A stretch of 64,000 nt of DNA from Variovorax sp. V213 (lineage in GTDB: Bacteria; Pseudomonadota; Gammaproteobacteria; Burkholderiales; Burkholderiaceae_C), in assembly GCF_041154455.1 (NCBI RefSeq), contig NZ_AP028664.1, positions 1,055,001-1,119,000 on the forward strand, written 5' to 3'. Under the pieces are notes generated by a model. The model saw only the letters and a list, made by a program, of their open reading frames with translations. It did not search any database and was not told where the DNA came from. This document shows, piece by piece, positions 41,096 through 48,941 of the stretch; the stretch's first letter is position 1; the number at the start of each line of letters is the position of its first letter. The position numbers were made by a program, and so were the translations under genes.

Positions 41096-42358
41096 ATGAC
41101 TATCCAGAAGCGCCATCCCTTCACAAACCCCGCGCCGTTGCGCGCCGCCTGCCACGGCATTGTGCTGGCCTGCGCACTGCTGGCCGGCAACGCCATGGCC
41201 CAGAAGCCGCACCAGGGTGCGCTGGACGCGGCCACGCAGCAGAAGGAAGAGGCGCTCAAGCTGCTGGAGCGCATGGTCAACATCGACTCCGGCTCGGCCA
41301 GCACCGAGGGCCTGGACAAGGTGCGCGGGATTGCCGTCGAAGAGCTGCGCAAGCTCGGCGCGCGCATCGAGACCTTTCCGGCGGAGCCGCACCCCGGCAC
41401 CAACGTGGTCGCCACACTCACCGGCCAGGGCAAGAAGAAGATCCTGATCCTCGCCCACATCGACACCGTGTTCAAGGAAGGCACGGCCGCGGCCAAGCCG
41501 TTCTACGTCAAGGACGGGCGCGCCTACGGCCCCGGCGTGATGGACAACAAGGGCGGCGTGGTCGCGGGGCTCCAGGCGCTGAAGATCCTGCAGAAGATCG
41601 GCTTCAAGGACTATGGGCAGATCACTTTCCTCATCGACACGAACGAAGAAGTGGGCTCGGTCGGTACCAGCGCGCTCATCGAGCGCGTGGCCAAGCAACA
41701 CGACGTGGCGCTGAACCTGGAGCCGGGCCGCCCGGCCGATGGCCTCGTGGTGGAGCGCAAGGGCTCGGCCACCGCCCTCATCGAGGTGAAGGGACTGGCC
41801 TCGCATGCCGGCGTCGCGCCCGAGGCCGGCCGCAACGCGGCCATGGAAGTGGCGCACCAGGTGCTGCAGCTTTCGAAGACGGGGGATGCCGCAAAGAAGA
41901 CCACGGTCAATTTCACGGTGCTCACGGCCAACGGCCCGACCAATGTGATTCCCGCAAGCGCCAGCGCCAAGGGCGACGTGCGCGCAGCCACGCCCGAAGA
42001 ACTCGACCGCGTCGAGAAAGACCTGGCCCGCATCTCGCAGAACAAGCTGATTCCCGACACCGAAGTGCGTGTGCGCCTCATCCGCGGCCTGCCGCCGATG
42101 CCGCGCTCGCCTGCGTCGGACAAGCTGGTCGCCATGGCCGAGGGCATCTATGCCGAGATCGGCAAGAAGCTCACCATCGAGAGCAGCGGCGGCGCGGCCG
42201 ACGCCAGCCTGGTGGCGGGCGTGGGCGTGCCGGTGCTCGACGGCTTCGGCATCGTGGGCGGCGGCATCCACACGCCGGAGGAATACGCCGAGGTCGAAAG
42301 CGTGGTGCCGCGGCTCTATCTGCTGTCGCGCATGCTGATGGACCTGAGCGCGAACTGA
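41096..42358 (+). CDS. M20-family metallopeptidase, glutamate carboxypeptidase-like, exported
   Basis: A 420-residue zinc peptidase with a signal peptide (HGIVLACALLAGNAMAQ, cleavage near residue 37). Zinc ligands: His in ILAHIDTVF, the bridging Asp in GVMDNKGG, the catalytic Glu pair in DTNEEVGS, an Asp/Glu in LNLEPGR and the His near the C-terminus in GGGIHTPEEYAEVES. The dimerisation lid lies between. This matches the CPG2 (carboxypeptidase G2) type, which removes C-terminal glutamate from folates and peptides in the periplasm. It stands alone with its own promoter region. Confidence 0.9.
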   Translation: MTIQKRHPFTNPAPLRAACHGIVLACALLAGNAMAQKPHQGALDAATQQKEEALKLLERMVNIDSGSASTEGLDKVRGIAVEELRKLGARIETFPAEPHPGTNVVATLTGQGKKKILILAHIDTVFKEGTAAAKPFYVKDGRAYGPGVMDNKGGVVAGLQALKILQKIGFKDYGQITFLIDTNEEVGSVGTSALIERVAKQHDVALNLEPGRPADGLVVERKGSATALIEVKGLASHAGVAPEAGRNAAMEVAHQVLQLSKTGDAAKKTTVNFTVLTANGPTNVIPASASAKGDVRAATPEELDRVEKDLARISQNKLIPDTEVRVRLIRGLPPMPRSPASDKLVAMAEGIYAEIGKKLTIESSGGAADASLVAGVGVPVLDGFGIVGGGIHTPEEYAEVESVVPRLYLLSRMLMDLSAN

Positions 42359-42486
42359 GCTTTTCGCCGCTTAGAATCCGCCGGGTCGCGCGATGCGATC
42401 CCCTTTTGCTGCACCCCCTGGCCACCGCGCCAGCATGGGTCGGCGAGGGCACCCAACCCAGATTTTCGAGGCAGGGCACATGCGTT

Positions 42487-42507
42487 TCGCCATCCGATGG
42501 ATGGCGA
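42487..42507 (+). promoter_or_regulatory. Perfect 9-bp hairpin in the leader of the TonB receptor gene
   Basis: TCGCCATCC-GAT-GGATGGCGA is a perfect inverted repeat 46 bases before the receptor start. There is no T-run, so it is not a typical terminator. It may be a regulatory stem in the message or a protein-binding dyad. It does not resemble the Fur consensus (GATAATGATAATCATTATC). Confidence 0.4.
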
Positions 42508-42553
42508 GGCGGCATGTCGCTTCGCGATCTTGTTGTTGCCCTGAAGGAATCTC

Positions 42554-44704
42554 ATGCCCGATCGTTTGCATGCGCTGCGCCTGCGCCACCAGCCCCTGTG
42601 TCTTGCCGTCCTCGCCGTTCTGGGCTCTGCCGCCCACGCGCAGGGTACCGGCACGCTCAAGGAAATCACCGTCACCTCCGAGCAGGAGACAGGCTACGCG
42701 CCATCGGTGAGCAGCACGGCCACCAAAGGCAGTGCGCCGCTGCGGGACATTCCGCAGGCGGTCAACGTGCTGCCGGCGCAGCTGCTGCGCGACCAGGGCG
42801 CCACGTCGATGCAGGACGCGCTGCGCAATGCGCCCGGCGTTTCATTCAATGCCGGGGACGGCCAGCGCGACCAGGTGGTCATTCGCGGGTTCACGGCCAT
42901 CGCCGACTGGTTCGTGGACGGCGTGCGCGACGATGCGCTGTACTTTCGCGACCTGTCGGACACCGAGCGCATCGAAGTGCTCAAGGGCCCTGCCGCTGTG
43001 CTCTATGGCCGCGGATCGTCGGGCGGACTGGTCAACCGCGTGACCAAGAAGCCGATTTTCGAGCGTCCTTTCGGTGAGGTTTCGCTCGGCCTGGGCAGCC
43101 ACGATTTCAAGCGGCTCACGGCCGACCTCAACCAGCCCATCGGCGAGAACATGGCCTTCCGCCTCAATGTGGCGCGCGAAAAATCGGGTAGCTACCGCGA
43201 TCAGCAGTTCATCGACCGCTACAACATCGCGCCCTCGCTGGCGATGAAGTTCAGCCCGCAGACCGACTTGCTGCTGCAGTACACCAACACCTACGACCAG
43301 CGGCTGACGGACTTCGGCGTTCCCGCGCTCAACGGCCGCCCCGTCAACGTGCCCATCGGCACCTACTTCGGCTCTGCCTTCGCCAAGCGCGACGACACCA
43401 CCACCACGCGCGTGCAGTCTTTCACGGCCACGCTGAACCACCGGTTCAGCGATACGCTGAGCCTGCGCAACACCACCCGCTACTACAGCTACAAGCTCGA
43501 CCGCTTCAACACCTTGCCCAGCGGCACCACCGACCCGGTGCGGCTGACCGTGGGCCGCACGCGCGGCTTCGTCGACCGCGACGAAAGCGGCTGGTTCAAC
43601 CAGACCGACCTGACGTGGCGCAACGAGCTCGGCGGCTTCAAGCAGGAATGGCTGGTCGGTGCGGAGTTCGGCAAGCAGGACAAGCGCCTGTATTCGGTGT
43701 CTTCCCCCACCGGCTACGAACGCGTGAGCATCCTCAACCCCGTGTCCGCGCCGCCGCCCATCCCGCTGGCGAGCTACCTGGCCAGCAGCGCGATTCCAAG
43801 CAACTCCACCTTTGAAACGTCGGCCCTCTACGCCCAGAACCAGATCACGCTGGCGCCGCAGTGGAAGGCACTGATCGGCGGACGCTACGATGTCTTCGGC
43901 CAGGAGACCTCGTTCGAGCGCACGCTGGCCCCGATGTCGCGAACCGATCGCAAGTTCAGCCCGCGTGCGGGCGTGGTCTGGCAGCCGACCGAAGCGCAGT
44001 CTTACTACCTGTCGTACAGCCGCTCGTTCCAGCCGTCGGCCGAAACCTTTGCGCTGTCTGCCAACAACGCGGCCAACGACCCGGAGATCACGGTGAACAA
44101 GGAGATCGGCGCCAAGCTCGACTTCCTGGACGGCGCGCTCAACCTCACGGCGGCGCTCTTCAACCTGGAGCGCTCGGGTATCAAGAACACCGACCCCGCC
44201 AACCCGACACGGCAGATCAACGTGGGCACGCAGCGCACCAACGGCATGGAACTGGCGCTGGCCGGCAAGCTGCCGGGCCGCTGGGACATCAGCGCGGGCT
44301 ACGCCTACCTCGACGGTCGCATGGTCAAGTCGCTGGCCACCGTGAGTTCGCTGCAGCTGCCCATCGGTGCGGCCATGCCGGTGCAGGGCAAGGTGGCACC
44401 GCTCACGCCGCGGCATTCGGCCTTCGTCTGGCTGATGAAAGACCTGGGGCATGGCCTGAGCGCGGGCGGTGGCGTCAACTACGTGGCGGCACGCTATGCC
44501 TCGCTCAGCAACCTGGTGACGCTGCCTTCGTATGTCACCGCCGATCTGGCGGCGAGCTACAAGACCGCGAAGTACGAACTCTCCGTGAACCTGAAGAACA
44601 TCACCGGCAGGAAGTACTACGTGTCGGCACACGGCAGCGTCGACAACCTGATCATGCCGGGTCCGGGGCGCGAGCTGCAGGTGGCCTTGACCGCGAAGTT
44701 CTGA
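42554..44704 (+). CDS. TonB-dependent siderophore receptor (Fiu-like)
   Basis: A 716-residue outer-membrane receptor. The signal ends near AAHAQG (about residue 32); the TonB box region is LKEITVTSEQ. The plug domain has the catecholate-receptor motif APLRDIPQAVNVLPAQLLRDQGATSMQDALRNAPGVSFNAGDGQRDQVVIRGF, and YGRGSSGGLVNRVTKKP ends the plug. The barrel closes with VALTAKF, the terminal Phe needed for assembly. It resembles Fiu/PiuA-type catecholate receptors. A Sel1-like protein follows; the PiuC-type dioxygenase often found between such genes is missing here. Confidence 0.92.
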   Translation: MPDRLHALRLRHQPLCLAVLAVLGSAAHAQGTGTLKEITVTSEQETGYAPSVSSTATKGSAPLRDIPQAVNVLPAQLLRDQGATSMQDALRNAPGVSFNAGDGQRDQVVIRGFTAIADWFVDGVRDDALYFRDLSDTERIEVLKGPAAVLYGRGSSGGLVNRVTKKPIFERPFGEVSLGLGSHDFKRLTADLNQPIGENMAFRLNVAREKSGSYRDQQFIDRYNIAPSLAMKFSPQTDLLLQYTNTYDQRLTDFGVPALNGRPVNVPIGTYFGSAFAKRDDTTTTRVQSFTATLNHRFSDTLSLRNTTRYYSYKLDRFNTLPSGTTDPVRLTVGRTRGFVDRDESGWFNQTDLTWRNELGGFKQEWLVGAEFGKQDKRLYSVSSPTGYERVSILNPVSAPPPIPLASYLASSAIPSNSTFETSALYAQNQITLAPQWKALIGGRYDVFGQETSFERTLAPMSRTDRKFSPRAGVVWQPTEAQSYYLSYSRSFQPSAETFALSANNAANDPEITVNKEIGAKLDFLDGALNLTAALFNLERSGIKNTDPANPTRQINVGTQRTNGMELALAGKLPGRWDISAGYAYLDGRMVKSLATVSSLQLPIGAAMPVQGKVAPLTPRHSAFVWLMKDLGHGLSAGGGVNYVAARYASLSNLVTLPSYVTADLAASYKTAKYELSVNLKNITGRKYYVSAHGSVDNLIMPGPGRELQVALTAKF

Positions 44705-44731
44705 TCGGGCGCAAGGCCAAGAGAACGGCAA

Positions 44732-44754
44732 AGGCTCAGGCGCCAACTGAGCCT
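44732..44754 (+). terminator. Stem-loop after the TonB receptor gene, possible terminator
   Basis: AGGCTCAG-N7-CTGAGCCT is a perfect 8-bp stem 28 bases after the receptor stop. The T-rich stretch TTTCTTTTT comes only 17 bases later, so termination would be imperfect; an mRNA-stabilising role is equally possible. Confidence 0.35.
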
Positions 44755-44780
44755 GCCTGCGCGAATTCCAGTTTCTTTTT

Positions 44781-44792
44781 GCAAGCGCTTGC
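44781..44792. promoter_or_regulatory. 12-bp palindrome, LacI-type operator-like
   Basis: GCAAGCGCTTGC is a perfect palindrome with the AAGCGCTT core often bound by LacI/GalR-family repressors. It follows a T-run and lies 42 bases before the start of the Sel1-like gene, in a position suited to control that gene. No LacI-family gene is in the window. Confidence 0.35.
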
Positions 44793-44833
44793 TGCCACGA
44801 TGCCCCCACACAACTGAATGGTGGAGAACATCG

Positions 44834-45253
44834 ATGGCATCCGAACTGAACCAGATCACGAGCTGGTCGCTGCGCTGGCGCATCTTTCTTTCGGGCGCGC
44901 TATGCCTCGTGGCAGCGCTTTCCGCGGCGCAGCCGCCCGGTGCGAATATCGTGCTGCATGCCGACCAGCGCTTCCAGCTGGCACTGGAAGCGCAGGCGGC
45001 GCGCGACTACCGCACCATGCTCGAGGAACTCAGGCAGGCGGCTGCCGAGGACAGCGCCGAGGCGCAGGAGATGCTGGGCATGGTGCTGCTGGCCGGCTCC
45101 ACGCTGTACGGCACTGAAGTGAAGGCCGATCGCTGCGAAGCCCGCAGGTGGATGCTGCGGGCCGCGTCGCAGGGCAGCGACACGGCCAGGGTCCAGCTCA
45201 CTTTCCTGAACAGGCTGCGCCAGTCTCCTTCTGGAAGAAACGCCTGCGAGTGA
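44834..45253 (+). CDS. Sel1-repeat-like small protein, probably exported
   Basis: A 139-residue protein. Residues 14-35 (LRWRIFLSGALCLVAALSAAQ) form a signal or anchor. The rest holds TPR/Sel1-like helices: FQLALEAQAARDYRTMLEELRQAAAEDSAEAQEMLGMVLLAG and CEARRWMLRAASQGSDTARVQLTFL, the latter close to the Sel1 consensus. Such small Sel1 proteins accompany Fiu/PiuA-type receptors in many proteobacteria, which fits its place directly after the receptor gene. The ATG at 44834 is preferred over the upstream ATG at 44789. Ligand unknown. Confidence 0.75.
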   Translation: MASELNQITSWSLRWRIFLSGALCLVAALSAAQPPGANIVLHADQRFQLALEAQAARDYRTMLEELRQAAAEDSAEAQEMLGMVLLAGSTLYGTEVKADRCEARRWMLRAASQGSDTARVQLTFLNRLRQSPSGRNACE

Positions 45254-45370
45254 GCCGGCATTCCGGGGCTGGTGACGTGCGGTTACCAGAGTGTGCGCGA
45301 GGATGCTGTCTCCGCGAATGCGGGGCTAGACTCGTGGTTCACGAAATCCTCGGCATGAGGCCGACTCATC

Positions 45371-45706
45371 ATGAAACTCTGGTCGATTTCCATGGCGCTT
45401 GCTTTTGCCGGCGCCGCCCACGGCGCTGAAAACTGCGAAGCCCTGCGCACCCAGATCGAATCGAAGATCGCCGCGTCGGGCGTGACGCGCTTCAGCGTCA
45501 CCACCATCGATGCCAATGCACAGGCCAATGGCCAAGTGGTGGGCAGTTGCGATCTCGGCAGCAAGAAGATCGTCTATCAGCGCGAAGGCGCTACCGCAGC
45601 GGACGGCGCCCCGGTGCGCCCTGCCGCGCCCGCCCCGTCGAACGAACGCATCCTGACGGAATGCAAGGACGGCACGGTGACCGTCGGCGGCAGCTGCAAG
45701 CAGTAA
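45371..45706 (+). CDS. DUF1161 small periplasmic protein
   Basis: A 111-residue protein with a signal peptide (cleavage after AAHGA, near residue 19) and the DUF1161 pattern: NCEALRTQIESKIAASGVTRFSVTTIDANAQANGQVVGSCDLGSKKIVYQR. It has two to four cysteines in the mature part and a proline/alanine linker leading to a C-terminal TECKDGTVTVGGSCK segment. Function of the family is unknown. It stands between the Sel1-like gene and an alpha/beta-hydrolase gene on the same strand. Confidence 0.87.
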   Translation: MKLWSISMALAFAGAAHGAENCEALRTQIESKIAASGVTRFSVTTIDANAQANGQVVGSCDLGSKKIVYQREGATAADGAPVRPAAPAPSNERILTECKDGTVTVGGSCKQ

Positions 45707-45745
45707 GCCGTTGCCCTGCCATCGCACTTTTTTCCGGAGCTCACC

Positions 45746-46600
45746 TTGTCCCGCAAAGTCTCTCGCATTGCACTCTCGGTTTCGGCCGCCGCCATCGGAA
45801 GCATCGCGGCGTACTGGACCATCCTGGCTGCACGCCAGGGGCACATCCTGTTCAACGTCGGAAAGCATCCGGTCGTTCATCTGTCCGACCACTTCTCCAC
45901 CTACTCGCACACGGTGCCCGGCGGCATGGTCCGCGGCTACGTCTATCACCCTCAGGGCGAAGACTCGCTGCAAGACCTGTTCATCTATTTTGCGGGCCGC
46001 GGCGAGGACGTGCGCGCCACTGCGCAGGCGCTGCACTGGCTGCCCGACGGCTTCGGGTTTGCGGCCGTGAACTATCGGGGCGTGGCTGATTCGCAGGGCC
46101 ATCCTTCCGAGATCGCGTCGGTGGCGGACGCGATCCAGTTTGCGAGCCACTTGCGCAAGGCGTTTCCCAAGGCGCGCCTGCACGTGGTCGGGCGCAGCCT
46201 GGGAACGGGCGTGGCCATCCAGCTGGTGGCGCAGCAGCATTTCTCCAGCCTGCAACTGGTCACGCCCTACGACTCGATGCTGGAGGTTGCAAAGCGGCGC
46301 TTTCCACTGGTTCCGCTGTCGCTGCTGCTGCGCCACCGGTTCGATTCGCTCATGCACTGCAAGGAGGTGGCCGCCAAAACCCAGGTGCTGCTGGCCGAGC
46401 ACGATACCGTGGTGCTGCCCGAGCGCTCGCAAAAGCTCATCGCGGCCTGGCCGACGCCCATCAGCGTGCAGACCGTTCCCGGCTCCAACCACCACAGCAT
46501 CATGGGACTCGAATCGACCTGGCTTCACCTGGTCGACTTTGCGCTGACGGCGATTCTTCCTGAACCCGAGCCAGAACCGGTCGAGCCGGTGGCCGCCTGA
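45746..46600 (+). CDS. Alpha/beta hydrolase, membrane-anchored
   Basis: A 284-residue hydrolase of the BEM46/FrsA-like type. A hydrophobic N-terminal segment (IALSVSAAAIGSIAAYWTILAA, about 6-27) is a likely anchor. The nucleophile elbow is GRSLGTG, the acid in LLAEHDTVV and the histidine in GSNHHSIM, so the catalytic triad is complete. The start is TTG at 45746, with CCGGAG six bases upstream; no ATG precedes the anchor. The tail EPEPEPVEPVAA is disordered. Substrate unknown. Confidence 0.83.
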   Translation: MSRKVSRIALSVSAAAIGSIAAYWTILAARQGHILFNVGKHPVVHLSDHFSTYSHTVPGGMVRGYVYHPQGEDSLQDLFIYFAGRGEDVRATAQALHWLPDGFGFAAVNYRGVADSQGHPSEIASVADAIQFASHLRKAFPKARLHVVGRSLGTGVAIQLVAQQHFSSLQLVTPYDSMLEVAKRRFPLVPLSLLLRHRFDSLMHCKEVAAKTQVLLAEHDTVVLPERSQKLIAAWPTPISVQTVPGSNHHSIMGLESTWLHLVDFALTAILPEPEPEPVEPVAA

Positions 46601-46617
46601 GCCGGCAAAAAAACCGC

Positions 46618-47823
46618 TCAGCCTGCGCTCAAGGCGGTAAACCCGCGCGCCAGATCGGCCAGCAGGTCCGAAGGCGCTTCGAGCCCCACATGCAGCCGCA
46701 CCACGGCGCCGCGCGCGCTCCAGTCGGTCACGCTGCGGGCCGTGCGCATGTTGGCCCAGGCCACGAGGCTTTCATAGCCGCCCCACGATGAACCCCGGCC
46801 GAACAGCGAGAGGGCATCGACCATCCGCTCGACCGCGGCGTCTTGGATGCCGGGCTTCAGCTCGAACGAGAGCAGCCCGTTGGTGCCGCGGCAATCGCGC
46901 TTCCAGAGTTCGTGGCCCGGGTGCTGCGGAAGTGCGGGGCAGAACACGGCCGCCACTTCGTCCCGTGCCTCGAGCCAGCGCGCCACTTCGAGCGCATGCC
47001 GCTCGTGCATCTGCAGCCGGGCCGACAAGGTGCGGATGCCGCGCAGCACCAGCCATGCGTCGTCGGGGCTCACCGTCATGCCGAAGGCATCGCAGCGCTC
47101 GTTGAGCGGCTGCCAGGCTTCGCGCGTGGTGGCGACCGTGCCCATCATCACGTCGGAATGGCCCGAGAGGTATTTGGTCGCGGCCATCAGCGAGATGTCG
47201 GCACCCAGCGCAAGCGGCCGGTATTGGACGCCCGAACCCCAGGTGTTGTCCGCGGCCAGGAGCGCGCCGCGCGCATGGGCCAGCTCGGCCAGGCGGGGCA
47301 GGTCGCACATCTCGTACACCAGCGAGCCCGGGCACTCGGCATACACGAGCCGCGTGTTCGGCTCGAACCGTTCTTCCACGCCGCTGCCGTCCGCCGCAAA
47401 GAAGGTGCAGCGGATGCCGTAGGGATCGAGAAAGGAATGCACGAGGTTGCGCGCCGGCTCGTACACGCTGTCCGACATCAGCACGTGGTCGCCGGGCTTC
47501 AGGTACGACAGCAGCACCATGCCGATGGCCGCGAGGCCAGTGGGAAAGAGGCGCGTGCGAAAGCCGCCTTCGAGTTCGTTCACCGCATCTTCGAGCGCGA
47601 AGGTGGTGGGCGTGCCGCGTGCACCATAGCTGAAGACGCGCTCGTCGCCGCGCCGTGCGCGGGCATCGCGCATGGCGGCCACGCTGTCGAACACCACGGT
47701 GCTTGCGCGCACCAGCGGCGGGTTGACGGGCTTGCCGCCGGCATGGCGCGGCGACTTGCCGGTGTGGGCAAGTCGCGTTTGCAGCGCCTGCGCGGCGGGA
47801 TCGGTGTGCGAAGAAGCAGTCAT
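46618..47823 (-). CDS. metC: Cystathionine beta-lyase (PLP-dependent)
   Basis: A 401-residue Cys/Met-metabolism PLP enzyme. SYGARGTPTTFALEDAVNELEGG and LFPTGLAAIGMVLLSYLKPGDHVLMSDSVYEP are typical of MetC; the PLP lysine lies in MAATKYLSGHSDVMMG. It would split cystathionine into homocysteine, pyruvate and ammonia, and many such enzymes also desulfhydrate cysteine or other thiols. It is the last gene of the sulfur operon beginning at 51220, 43 bases after the Bug protein gene. The operon context suggests a catabolic beta-lyase rather than methionine synthesis. Confidence 0.9.
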   Translation of the reverse strand: MTASSHTDPAAQALQTRLAHTGKSPRHAGGKPVNPPLVRASTVVFDSVAAMRDARARRGDERVFSYGARGTPTTFALEDAVNELEGGFRTRLFPTGLAAIGMVLLSYLKPGDHVLMSDSVYEPARNLVHSFLDPYGIRCTFFAADGSGVEERFEPNTRLVYAECPGSLVYEMCDLPRLAELAHARGALLAADNTWGSGVQYRPLALGADISLMAATKYLSGHSDVMMGTVATTREAWQPLNERCDAFGMTVSPDDAWLVLRGIRTLSARLQMHERHALEVARWLEARDEVAAVFCPALPQHPGHELWKRDCRGTNGLLSFELKPGIQDAAVERMVDALSLFGRGSSWGGYESLVAWANMRTARSVTDWSARGAVVRLHVGLEAPSDLLADLARGFTALSAG

Positions 47824-47866
47824 GTTGGTGAACGAAGGGCGTTATTCGCAAGGCCTCTATGGTGCG

Positions 47867-48877
47867 TCAATCGGCCTTGGCGCCGGAAAGCTTGACGACG
47901 CGCGACCAGCGATCGATGTCCTGGCGCAACTGCGCGGCAAAGGCTTCGGGCGTGTTGGCCACCACTTCGCTGCCGCCGTCGGTCACGAGCTTGGTCACTT
48001 CGGGCAGGCGCAGCGTGCGCACGATGGCTTCGTTCAAATAGGCCACGCGCTCGGGCGGCGTGCCGGCCGGCGCGAAGAAACCGTACCAGTCTTCGAAGCG
48101 GGCATTCGCGTAGCCCAGCTCCTCGAGCGTGGGCGCCTTGGCGAACACGCCGATGCGGCGCGGGCTGGTGACGGCCAGCACGCGCAGCTTGCCGCTTTGC
48201 ACCATGCCGGCGACCGAGGCGGTGGAGGTCACGAGCACGTCGACCTGCCCGCCGAGCAGATCGGTGAGCGCGGGGCCGGCGCCCTTGTAGGGCACGTGGG
48301 TCATGTCCACGCCGCTGTCCTTTTGCAGCACCACGCCGACCAGGTGCGAGAGCGTGCCGTTGCCCGGCGAGGCATAGGTGACCTTGCCGGGGCTCGCCTT
48401 GGCGCGCGTGGCGAGATCGGCAAAGGTCTTGTAGGGCGAATTGGCTTCCACCACCAGGGCGAGCGGGGCCGCGTTGACCTGCGTGATGGGCATGAAGTTC
48501 TTCAGCGGATCGAAGCCCGGCGCCGAGTAGAGCGACGGGTTCACCGCCATGATCGACACCTGCGAGGTGAGCACCGTGTAGCCGTCGGGCTTGGCCTCGG
48601 CCACCGACTTGGCGCCGATGTTGCCGCCCGCGCCGCCGCGGTTGTCCACCACCGCGGCCTGGCCCATGATTTCCGGCAGGCGCGTGGTCACCAGCCGGGC
48701 CGTGGCGTCGTTGCCGCCGCCCGGTGGAAACGGCGAGACGAATTTCACCGTTTGCGAAGGAAAGCCGTTGCGCGCGGGCAGCGGCTGCGCCGCGGCAGGC
48801 TGCAGGGCCATGGCCGCCAGCCATGCGGCGACGACGGTAAGACGGGCAAGGCTCGAAAGGCGATCGGCAGACGACAT
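47867..48877 (-). CDS. Bug-family periplasmic binding protein (tripartite tricarboxylate transporter type)
   Basis: A 336-residue Bug/TctC protein with a signal peptide (ARLTVVAAWLAAMALQPAAAQ, cleavage near residue 31). FVSPFPPGGGNDATARLVTTRLPEIMGQAAVVDNRGGAGGNIGAKSVAEAKPDGYT is the family signature, as are VPYKGAGPALTDLLGGQVD and WYGFFAPAGTP. Bug proteins bind carboxylated or zwitterionic metabolites and often lack linked TctAB membrane genes, as here. Within the sulfur operon it probably captures an organic sulfur acid. ATG 48877 is chosen because the signal peptide begins there. Confidence 0.92.
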   Translation of the reverse strand: MSSADRLSSLARLTVVAAWLAAMALQPAAAQPLPARNGFPSQTVKFVSPFPPGGGNDATARLVTTRLPEIMGQAAVVDNRGGAGGNIGAKSVAEAKPDGYTVLTSQVSIMAVNPSLYSAPGFDPLKNFMPITQVNAAPLALVVEANSPYKTFADLATRAKASPGKVTYASPGNGTLSHLVGVVLQKDSGVDMTHVPYKGAGPALTDLLGGQVDVLVTSTASVAGMVQSGKLRVLAVTSPRRIGVFAKAPTLEELGYANARFEDWYGFFAPAGTPPERVAYLNEAIVRTLRLPEVTKLVTDGGSEVVANTPEAFAAQLRQDIDRWSRVVKLSGAKAD

Positions 48878-48941
48878 GGCAGGACTCCCGGAATAGGAAC
48901 GGACAACGGCGAACGAATGAAAGGAAAGATGCGAAACCGGC

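Noticed and set aside
42359..42553. Fur box or cobalamin riboswitch before the TonB receptor
   Set aside because: No stretch resembles the Fur consensus, and the conserved B12-box motif was not seen.
45269..45289. Terminator hairpin after the Sel1-like gene
   Set aside because: The 8-base stem has one mismatch and no T-run follows.
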